This document shows, piece by piece, positions 1 through 4,612 of a stretch of DNA of 10,072 nucleotides. Source of the stretch: CAYPOY01 sp964412395 (GTDB lineage Bacteria > Chloroflexota > Anaerolineae > B4-G1); the NCBI GenBank assembly GCA_964412395.1, contig CAYPOY010000185.1:1-10072 (forward strand), written 5' to 3'. Below the pieces are notes generated by a model. That model did not search any database. It saw only the letters and a list, made by a program, of their open reading frames with translations, and was not told the DNA's origin. The position numbers were made by a program, and so were the translations under genes. Each line of letters opens with the position of its first letter. Position 1 is the first letter of the stretch.

Positions 1-311
1 GGCTGGCGGATGCAGGTGAAGACTTTCTTGCCGATGTAGTGCAACCCCTGGCTGACGCCGATAGTGGTGACGGTCTTGCCCTCCCCCAACGGCGTGGGCG
101 TGATAGCAGTCACGTCAATGTACCTGGCATTGGGCCGGTCGGCCAACTTCTCCAACACGTCCAGATGAACTTTGGCCTTGTACTTGCCGTGCAGGTCCAG
201 GTCATCCTCCGTGAGACCCACCAACTTCGCGACTTCGATGGCTGGCAGCAACTCGGCTGCCTGCGCGATCTCAATGTCGCTGGGCACAGGATATACTCTC
301 TTGACGGGCAT
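1..311 (-). CDS. fhs: Formate--tetrahydrofolate ligase, N-terminal part (cut by window edge)
   Basis: This is the first 103 residues of an ATP-dependent ligase that joins formate to tetrahydrofolate to give 10-formyl-THF, a cytoplasmic step of one-carbon metabolism and of the methyl branch of the Wood-Ljungdahl pathway. Visible are the family start (SDIEIAQAA near residue 11, then LGLTEDDLDLHGKYKAK-like text around 32-47) and the P-loop TPTPLGEGKT at about 71-80, followed by the expected GVSQGLHYIGKK at 85-96. The ATG at 311 is supported by a near-perfect Shine-Dalgarno 7 bases upstream. The remainder, over 400 residues in this family, lies left of the window. The upstream DUF166 gene ends 71 bases away on the same strand with no terminator between, so co-transcription is likely. 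Identification is firm; the pathway context cannot be settled from one gene. Confidence 0.95.
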   Translation of the reverse strand, partial: MPVKRVYPVPSDIEIAQAAELLPAIEVAKLVGLTEDDLDLHGKYKAKVHLDVLEKLADRPNARYIDVTAITPTPLGEGKTVTTIGVSQGLHYIGKKVFTCIRQ

Positions 312-318
312 TTCAATT

Positions 319-326
319 ACCTCCTT
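319..326 (-). promoter_or_regulatory. Strong ribosome binding site of fhs
   Basis: On the minus strand this reads AAGGAGGT, close to the full anti-Shine-Dalgarno complement, 7 bases before the ATG at 311. It fixes the fhs start and contrasts with the genes upstream on this strand, which show no clear Shine-Dalgarno. Confidence 0.85.
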
Positions 327-361
327 GTGTAGATTTTGTGATCGTAAATGGCTTACTCGAT

Positions 362-378
362 CCGGGGAAAGCCCCCGG
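362..378. other. Small GC hairpin between the DUF166 gene and fhs
   Basis: CCGGGG at 362-367 pairs with CCCCGG at 373-378 around a 5-base loop. On the minus strand no T-run follows, so it does not look like an intrinsic terminator. It could be an intercistronic hairpin affecting mRNA stability, or chance in GC-rich sequence. Confidence 0.35.
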
Positions 379-382
379 TCAT

Positions 383-1525
383 TCACGACGTCTCAATGTG
401 TCCCTCGGGCACCAGGTAAGTCGTCTGCGGCAGATATGGTGCGATCTCAACCTCTACCGCCCGCCGCATGAAGTTGCCCGAGGCCTGGATCAGCGGCTCC
501 CCCAGGCTGGGATCCACGCGCATCGTAGCCAGGCAGGGGTGGTGATGGTGAAACAGGCCGGCCTGAATGATGGCCTCCCGCACGTCCACCCCGACCAGTT
601 GGCGAGCGACAGCCCGGGCACACCCACAGGCTGTGTCCCGCTTCACCTCGACGTTCGTGATCTGCCTGGAATCGCACTCGATCCGAAACACAGGCCGGCC
701 GAAATAGCGGGCAAATTCGCCGATCCAGGGATCGGTGCAGGCGACGCGCTGCTGGCGCAGATTATACCCTTTTTCATCGAGAGAACAAAAGGGCTTGGGA
801 AAAGCGGATGCTACCCCTCCCCTCGCCAACTGGTCGGCCAACTGCCGCGCCAACCCCTCGGGTAGCCAGGCGACGTTATCTACCGGGGCGACGACCGCCC
901 GTGCACCACTCCGCCGCGCCAGTTCAGGGACAAGTTGGGCGACGGCCGGCCTCTCTCCTAACGAGAGCACCAGGTCGGCAGCAGGAAGGTGCATGGGGAG
1001 AAACGCCAACGGGTCATCCACCACCAGGGGAAGAGCAGAAGGGGCACGCCAGGCCTCTACCGTCCATGCCTCGGGAGCGAAACTGCGGACGTTTTCCAGA
1101 ATGCGCTGACCATAGTAGCCCTGGAACAAAACGAATAACCGCAGCGCCTCTGTACCGTGACCGCGCCAATCCAACGGCTCCCAAATCGCCTCCAACAGGT
1201 CCTCCACGCGGCGACCCTGTTTCATCTGTTGGTAGTAGGTATGGATGCGATTGTCTTCCAGGGTCAGCCCGATGACCTTTGTGCCGGGGATGGACTCCAG
1301 CACCTCGGCGACCAGGCGGCTCTGTTCCTCACCCCTGGCCTCGATAATGATCACGTCAGGGGCGACCGCCTGCATCTGAGCAAGCACATCGGGGCCGACG
1401 AGGGCTCCCCCCCTGGGGGGTGCGACTCCGACAACTTCGATGCCTGGTTGACCGGAAAGGAGGCTTTGAACGCCCTGGGCGAAAAGTGGCTGGCTGGCGA
1501 GAATAAATACGCGACTAGAATTCAT
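383..1525 (-). CDS. DUF166 protein with a degenerate receiver-like N-terminal domain
   Basis: The product is 380 residues in two parts. From about 128 to the end it matches the DUF166 family, known mainly from methanogenic archaea and of unknown function: LRLFVLFQGYYGQRILENV at 128-146, FPKPFCSLDE at 242-251, FGRPVF at 275-280, the CGC pair at 300-302, and GLFHHHHPCLATM at 323-335. Cysteines 247, 263, 284, 300, 302 and 331 and the four-histidine run suggest a metal or Fe-S site (inference). Residues 1-118 resemble a response-regulator receiver but lack the acidic pair (LASQ where LVDD is expected), have Glu62 where the phosphorylated Asp should be, and lack the conserved Lys. The ATG at 1525 has no obvious Shine-Dalgarno. 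It has its own promoter and lies just upstream of fhs, which hints at a folate or C1-related role. It could also be a regulator of that pathway; the function is not known. Confidence 0.85.
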   Translation of the reverse strand: MNSSRVFILASQPLFAQGVQSLLSGQPGIEVVGVAPPRGGALVGPDVLAQMQAVAPDVIIIEARGEEQSRLVAEVLESIPGTKVIGLTLEDNRIHTYYQQMKQGRRVEDLLEAIWEPLDWRGHGTEALRLFVLFQGYYGQRILENVRSFAPEAWTVEAWRAPSALPLVVDDPLAFLPMHLPAADLVLSLGERPAVAQLVPELARRSGARAVVAPVDNVAWLPEGLARQLADQLARGGVASAFPKPFCSLDEKGYNLRQQRVACTDPWIGEFARYFGRPVFRIECDSRQITNVEVKRDTACGCARAVARQLVGVDVREAIIQAGLFHHHHPCLATMRVDPSLGEPLIQASGNFMRRAVEVEIAPYLPQTTYLVPEGHIETS

Positions 1526-1527
1526 TA

Positions 1528-1544
1528 ACTGACTACCGGTCAGT
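1528..1544. repeat. Short inverted repeat in the leader of the DUF166 gene
   Basis: ACTGAC (1528-1533) and GTCAGT (1539-1544) are perfect inverted repeats around a 5-base centre, ending 2 bases before the start codon at 1525. In the mRNA it would fold over the place where a ribosome binding site would lie. It may be a weak regulatory hairpin, a protein site, or chance. Confidence 0.35.
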
Positions 1545-1555
1545 AAACTGTCGCA

Positions 1556-1584
1556 ATTATAACCCCGTTACGACGATTCGTCTA
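1556..1584 (-). promoter_or_regulatory. Sigma70-like promoter of the DUF166 gene
   Basis: On the minus strand TAGACG (1584-1579, 4 of 6 match to TTGACA) is followed after 17 bases by a perfect TATAAT (1561-1556). The predicted start near 1549 gives a leader of about 25 bases before the ATG at 1525. It lies in the gap after the response regulator, so the DUF166-fhs pair can be expressed apart from that gene. Confidence 0.65.
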
Positions 1585-1602
1585 TGGCCCTTCTGGGCCA
1601 TA
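1583..1602. repeat. Perfect 8-bp palindrome overlapping the -35 of the DUF166 promoter
   Basis: TATGGCCC (1583-1590) and GGGCCATA (1595-1602) are perfect inverted repeats separated by TTCT. The left arm overlaps the -35 hexamer by two bases. No T-run follows on the minus strand, so it is a poor terminator for the response regulator gene; its placement fits an operator for a dimeric regulator. Both readings are inference. Confidence 0.5.
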
Positions 1603-1677
1603 TATGCTGCCCAAATAGTTCACCAGGGCTAGTCCTTGACTCCTCCCTGTGTAAGCTGCAGACCAAGCCTCGCGTGC

Positions 1678-2349
1678 TCAGGCCTGATCCTCTGGCGACA
1701 AGCACACCAGCCCGTGGCTCACAGCATAGGCGGCCGCCTGAGTCCGGTTCCTGACCCCCAGTTTGGCGAGGATGCTGCGCAGGTGGTTCTTCACCGTATT
1801 GCGGGTAATGCCCAGCTCCTCTGCGATTTCCTGGTTGGAACAACCGTTCACAAGCAGCGGCAAGACCTCGCACTCGCGCGCCGAAAGCACGGCTGTAGCC
1901 GCTGGCCGCACGGCTGGCTGGTTCCGTTGTGCCAGTTGGCGAAGCAGTTTGCCCGTCATCACCCGAGATATCGGGGCCTCCCCCGACATCAGACCTCGCA
2001 ACTGCTGAAAGAGCGCCTCCGGCAGAAGGTCTTTGAGCAAATATCCATCTGCTCCATAGCGCACGGCGGTCGCCAGGTCTTGCTCGTCGTCGGAGACGGT
2101 CAGCATCACCACCCGCACATCTGGCATCTGATCCTTGATGCGGCGGGTGGCCTCCAATCCATCGCAGTTGGGCATACGGATGTCCATCAGCACCAAATCT
2201 GGATGCAGCAGCCGCGTCTGCTCCACTGCCTCCAGACCATCCCTGGCCTCCCCGACAACCTCAAAATCGAGCTGGGCGTCAAGCAGCCGGGCCAGTCCCT
2301 TTCGGAACAGCAGATGATCATCCACCAGCAGAATGTGTAGCGAGTTCAT
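1678..2349 (-). CDS. NarL/LuxR-family two-component response regulator
   Basis: The 223-residue protein is a complete DNA-binding response regulator. The receiver domain spans about 4-120 with acidic pair Asp10-Asp11, phospho-acceptor Asp56 in LVLMDIRMP, Thr84 and Lys106 in GYLLKD. The LuxR/GerE helix-turn-helix spans about 154-210 (LSARECEVLPLL, then SNQEIAEELGITRNTVKNHL). All signalling residues are present, so phosphorylation by a sensor histidine kinase is expected, but no kinase gene is in the window. The length is normal for the family. The ATG at 2349 lies 8 bases past a TATAAT box, so the message is probably leaderless. The target is unknown; the promoter of the DUF166 gene just downstream, with its palindrome, is a reasonable candidate (inference). 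Confidence 0.95.
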   Translation of the reverse strand: MNSLHILLVDDHLLFRKGLARLLDAQLDFEVVGEARDGLEAVEQTRLLHPDLVLMDIRMPNCDGLEATRRIKDQMPDVRVVMLTVSDDEQDLATAVRYGADGYLLKDLLPEALFQQLRGLMSGEAPISRVMTGKLLRQLAQRNQPAVRPAATAVLSARECEVLPLLVNGCSNQEIAEELGITRNTVKNHLRSILAKLGVRNRTQAAAYAVSHGLVCLSPEDQA

Positions 2350-2357
2350 CGCCCGCT

Positions 2358-2385
2358 ATTATACCCGCTTCCGGCGCTCAGGCAA
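2358..2385 (-). promoter_or_regulatory. Promoter of the response regulator, predicted to give a leaderless mRNA
   Basis: On the minus strand TTGCCT (2385-2380, 4 of 6) is followed after 16 bases by a perfect TATAAT (2363-2358). The ATG at 2349 starts only 8 bases after the -10 box, where transcription itself should begin. No Shine-Dalgarno fits in that space. Confidence 0.65.
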
Positions 2386-2420
2386 CAACGCGAGTATGTC
2401 CTACACAAACGTACCCCGCC

Positions 2421-2555
2421 CGGCAGGGGTTGACGGGCACAGCGACGATCACCACCACCGTCACCGACGGGGACAGCCTGACCGACGATGCGACCTTCGT
2501 GTTGACGGTCGAGCCGTTCTGCATCTACCTGTCGCCGGTTACCAAGAACAGCTAA
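2421..2555 (+). pseudogene. Remnant C-terminus of an Ig/cadherin-like surface protein
   Basis: In the frame that stops at TAA 2553-2555 the sequence reads GLTGTATITTTVTDGDSLTD, then ATFVLTVEPF and a final CIYLSPVTKNS. The first part is the typical last strands of a bacterial Ig-like or cadherin-like repeat (TGTATIT.TVTDGD.L....TF.LTV), as found in large secreted adhesins. The last residues resemble a 'YLPLV..N' ending that I associate with secreted proteins of Chloroflexota (recollection, not checked). The frame has no plausible start and its upstream end runs into the promoter of the divergent response regulator, so only the tail of a once larger gene is left. The left boundary given is approximate. 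It points to a deletion or rearrangement at this junction. Confidence 0.6.
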
Positions 2556-2579
2556 TCGCGGTCGTGGCGTAGACACAAA

Positions 2580-2611
2580 AGCCCCCTGGCCCGTTTCAAG
2601 GCCGGGGGGCT
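2580..2611. terminator. Strong stem-loop terminator, probably bidirectional
   Basis: AGCCCCCTGGCC (2580-2591) pairs with GGCCGGGGGGCT (2600-2611) as a 12-bp stem with one G-T pair and an 8-base loop. On the plus strand it follows the relic stop codon by 24 bases and has a weak tail (GCTGTTT). On the minus strand the tail is TTTTGTGT, the better U-tract. It probably ended the lost surface-protein gene and insulates both sides. Confidence 0.75.
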
Positions 2612-2787
2612 GCTGTTTCACCTTATCTGCTAGTGCTCGAAGGGGTTTCAGGACATATTTGATTTCCAGGTGAGAATTATACACCAGGATGATACAACAA
2701 GTCTCTCTAAAAGGCAAACTCGTCGGTTTATCAAAGGCAGCGGCAGTGAACGCCTCACTAATGAACAATGAGCCAACGGTCGGGAAC
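2612..2787. other. Intergenic stretch with no gene seen
   Basis: I find no coding sequence here that I can support on either strand; the open frames lack family motifs and ribosome sites. The only notable point is a TATAAT reading on the minus strand (2681-2676) without a good -35. The stretch is less GC-rich than its neighbours. Confidence 0.5.
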
Positions 2788-2816
2788 TTGACACAACGCA
2801 CAACCTGTGGCATAGT
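2788..2816 (+). promoter_or_regulatory. Sigma70-type promoter of the PyrK/PyrD-like operon
   Basis: TTGACA (2788-2793, perfect) is followed after 17 bases by CATAGT (2811-2816, 4 of 6). The predicted start near 2823 leaves a leader of about 35-40 bases before the PyrK-like start. That leader contains ATTGGTAGATTG (2839-2850), a 12-mer also found at 4505-4516 upstream of the next operon. Confidence 0.7.
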
Positions 2817-2858
2817 CCGTCGTGGGACCTGACTGGTGATTGGTAGATTGATAAGCTG

Positions 2859-3620
2859 GTGGAGATGATACAGACAGACGCACTGGCCACAGACGTAGAA
2901 ACAAGCGGCCCCTTCGCGCGGGTCGTCCTCGCAGCTCCCACAATCGCGCTGGGGCTGGCTCCGGGCCGCTTCGTGCTGGCCGATCTCGGCGGCTACCTCC
3001 GTACCCCGATCTTCCCCGCCTGGCTGGAGGATGAAGGATTTGACGTACTCATCCCACCCGGGCACCCGGCTGCCACGCTCCGGCCCGGAGATGAAGTCAA
3101 CCTCATCGGCCCGCTCGGCCAGGGCTTCGAGATACCCACGACGACCAGCCGGTTGTTGCTGGTCGCCGACACAGCCCACCTGCCGGTGCTACTGCCGCTG
3201 ACACAGTCAAGAAACCGGGTTTTTCAGAAAAAACCCGGTTTCTCCATCGCCCTGCTCCTCTCGGCCCCCACCGTCGCCGAGCTCTACCTTATCCGGCTGC
3301 TGCCTCCGGCTCTGGAAGTACACACAGCCACCGCCGACGGTTCCGCCGGACACGGTGGCTCCGCCCTCAACCTCTTCCCCGACCTGGTGCGCTGGGCCGA
3401 TTGCGTCTGCATCGCCGACGACCCGGCGACCTACCCGGCGCTGGCGGAGACCGTGCGGGAGGTGCGCGTGGGGCCAGGCCACCGCTTCGCCCAGGCACTG
3501 GTCGTGCCGCCGATGGCCTGCGGCGTGGGAGCCTGCCACGGCTGCGGTGTGGAGGTCGCGCGCGGCACCAAACTGGCCTGCACCGACGGGCCTGTATTCG
3601 ATTTGCTGGAGCTGCGATGA
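2859..3620 (+). CDS. PyrK-like iron-sulfur protein with degraded nucleotide-binding motifs
   Basis: The 253-residue protein has the length and layout of PyrK, the electron-transfer subunit of class 1B dihydroorotate dehydrogenase. It keeps the [2Fe-2S] ligands Cys221, Cys226, Cys229 and Cys241 (MACGVGACHGCG, then ACTDGPVFD), the GPLGQGF turn at 84-90 and Arg48 of the flavin motif. It differs where PyrK binds cofactors: the flavin motif RRPxS reads RTPIF, the VGxGT stretch is lost (IPPGHPAAT), the NAD-binding GGGIG reads ADTAH (103-107), and CGxP reads IADDP. Reduction by NADH by the known route is therefore doubtful, while an Fe-S centre is likely. Residues 117-129 come from a palindromic repeat. 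The start is GTG 2859 or ATG 2865; neither has a well-placed Shine-Dalgarno. Its stop overlaps the PyrD-like start as ATGA, so the two are probably partners. Confidence 0.85.
   Translation: MEMIQTDALATDVETSGPFARVVLAAPTIALGLAPGRFVLADLGGYLRTPIFPAWLEDEGFDVLIPPGHPAATLRPGDEVNLIGPLGQGFEIPTTTSRLLLVADTAHLPVLLPLTQSRNRVFQKKPGFSIALLLSAPTVAELYLIRLLPPALEVHTATADGSAGHGGSALNLFPDLVRWADCVCIADDPATYPALAETVREVRVGPGHRFAQALVVPPMACGVGACHGCGVEVARGTKLACTDGPVFDLLELR
3210..3243. repeat. 34-bp near-perfect palindrome inside the PyrK-like gene
   Basis: AGAAACCGGGTTTTT (3210-3224) and AAAAACCCGGTTTCT (3229-3243) are perfect 15-bp inverted repeats around a 4-base loop. It is translated in frame as roughly SRNRVFQKKPGFS (residues 117-129), lying between the degenerate NAD-motif region and the next beta strand, a surface-loop position. 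Sequences of the AGAAACCGGGTTT type are, as I recall, dispersed intergenic palindromes in cyanobacteria and related environmental genomes. This looks like such an element fixed within a gene. Confidence 0.85.
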
Positions 3621-4474
3621 GCGAAGAAGCCATTGTTGAACTGGCCCCCAATCACAAGGCCGGGCTCACGCTTGCTAACCCAGTGATGCCCATGGCTGGC
3701 TGCTTCGGCTTAGGGACGGAGTATGCCCGGCTGGTTGATGTAGAATCGCTGGGCGCGGTCGTCGTCGGGCCAGTGACCGCCAGGCCGCGTCGAGGAGCGG
3801 CGCCGCCGCGTACAATTCCTCTCCCCCCCTCCCAGGGGGGGCTGGGGGGGGTTCTGCTCCATACCGGGCTCGCAAACCCCGGTGTCGCCGCCGTTGTGCG
3901 TCGCTACGGACGCGCCTGGGCCCGCTCCCCTGCGCCCGTCATCGTGCACGTGGCTGGCACCTCCCCCGACGAGGCGGCCTCCTGCTGCCGGCGGCTCTCC
4001 GGCGTCGAAGCGGTGGCCGGCATCGAACTGGGTCTGCCCAGTACTGCCGACCCCGACGAAGTTGCCGCCATCATCCGGGCAGCCCACACCGCCGCAAGCC
4101 AGCCCCTCATCGTGCGGCTGCCGCTGGCCGGAGCCGCCGCGCTGTGCGAAGTGGCTGTCGAGGCCGGCGCCAACGCACTCACCGTTGCCGCCCCGCCTCG
4201 AGGAACCGTCTGGCACAAGCCCAGCGACCGCTTCGTCACCGGTCGCCTCTACGGACCGTTTGTGCTGCCGCTGGCGCTGTGCACCTTTCGCCGCGTGGCC
4301 GAACTTGTGCCAGTGCCAATCATCGGCTGCGGTGGCATCCACAGCGTGGAAGACGCCAGGGCTTTCCTCCGCGCCGGTGCCGTGGCCATCCAGGTAGGCG
4401 GAGCTCTATGGCGCGACCCTGCCTGCCTGGCCCACATTGCCCGCAGCCTGTCAACAGCAGCCGAGCCCCAGTAA
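3617..4474 (+). CDS. PyrD-like (dihydroorotate dehydrogenase family) protein lacking the catalytic loop
   Basis: The 285-residue TIM-barrel protein aligns along its length with class 1B dihydroorotate dehydrogenase: NPVMPMAGCFGLGTEYA (21-37), GLANPG (84-89), PVIVHVAG (107-114), and the FMN-phosphate segments PIIGCGGI (234-241) and AIQVGGAL (257-264). The active site is not kept. The NxSCPN loop with the catalytic Cys is replaced by GLPSTADPDE (139-148), about ten residues shorter. The substrate-site Lys is Gly51, and the later INT motif is VAA (190-192). Of the orotate-binding Asn residues only Asn87 remains. A repeat adds about nine residues near 69-78. It probably binds FMN and the adjacent PyrK-like protein, but should not oxidise dihydroorotate by the known chemistry. 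The ATG start overlaps the PyrK-like stop, implying translational coupling. It could be a redox enzyme for another substrate, or a regulator. Confidence 0.85.
   Translation: MSEEAIVELAPNHKAGLTLANPVMPMAGCFGLGTEYARLVDVESLGAVVVGPVTARPRRGAAPPRTIPLPPSQGGLGGVLLHTGLANPGVAAVVRRYGRAWARSPAPVIVHVAGTSPDEAASCCRRLSGVEAVAGIELGLPSTADPDEVAAIIRAAHTAASQPLIVRLPLAGAAALCEVAVEAGANALTVAAPPRGTVWHKPSDRFVTGRLYGPFVLPLALCTFRRVAELVPVPIIGCGGIHSVEDARAFLRAGAVAIQVGGALWRDPACLAHIARSLSTAAEPQ
3817..3851. repeat. C-run/G-run quasi-palindromic repeat inside the PyrD-like gene
   Basis: A run of seven C, then TCCCA, seven G, CT and eight G forms an imperfect inverted repeat. It is read in frame as LPPSQGGLGG (69-78) just before the conserved GVLLHTGLANPG, where family members have only a residue or two. 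It shares its ends (TCTCCCCCCC left, GGGGGGGGT right) with the element in mutS2 at 6141-6178, which suggests one repeat family. Confidence 0.7.
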
Positions 4475-4476
4475 AC

Positions 4477-4504
4477 TTGCGACCTGCCCCTCGTGTGGTA
4501 TAGT
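4477..4504 (+). promoter_or_regulatory. Extended -10 promoter of the cvpA-mutS2 operon
   Basis: TTGCGA (4477-4482, 4 of 6) is followed after 16 bases by TATAGT (4499-4504, 5 of 6), with a TG one base before the -10 box (extended -10). It begins just after the PyrD-like stop and predicts a leader of about 100 bases that includes a long inverted repeat. Confidence 0.65.
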
Positions 4505-4505
4505 A

Positions 4506-4585
4506 TTGGTAGATTGGGAAAATGGTAAATTGGTAGCTGGCCTCTGCAACCTACGCGCCAACTTACCAATCTGCCAACCTACCAG
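4506..4585. repeat. Long imperfect inverted repeat built of TTGGTA units, in the leader of cvpA
   Basis: The arms at 4506-4533 and 4558-4585 match in inverse orientation at about 22 of 28 positions, separated by 24 bases. Each arm is made of short TTGGTAGATTGG / TGGTAAATTGG-like units. The left arm includes most of a 12-mer (ATTGGTAGATTG) also present at 2839-2850. Most mismatches would be G-U pairs in a minus-strand RNA, so the fold is stronger on that strand. It may be a dispersed repeat, or a leader structure between promoter and ribosome site. Confidence 0.65.
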
Positions 4586-4601
4586 CACCAGATTTCAATC
4601 C

Positions 4602-4607
4602 AGGAGG
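4602..4607 (+). promoter_or_regulatory. Ribosome binding site deciding the GTG start of cvpA
   Basis: AGGAGG lies 5 bases before the GTG at 4613. This is the only strong Shine-Dalgarno on the right half of the window and it supports a GTG rather than an internal ATG as start. Confidence 0.85.
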
Positions 4608-4612
4608 AGACT

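Noticed and set aside
362..378. Intrinsic terminator between the DUF166 gene and fhs
   Set aside because: The stem is short and no T-run follows on the minus strand, so readthrough into fhs is more likely.
2346..3179. Open frame of 277 codons on the minus strand across the intergenic gap
   Set aside because: It covers part of the PyrK-like gene, the terminator and the relic, shows no family motif and has no ribosome site.
3401..3616. Upstream extension of the PyrD-like reading frame by 72 codons
   Set aside because: It runs over the PyrK-like gene in another frame with no family similarity. The ATG at 3617, overlapping the PyrK-like stop, matches the family N-terminus.
2859..4474. Plain annotation as functional PyrK and PyrD of pyrimidine synthesis
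   Set aside because: Fold landmarks agree, but the catalytic loop, substrate lysine, orotate asparagines and NAD-binding motifs are missing, so the functional name is not justified.
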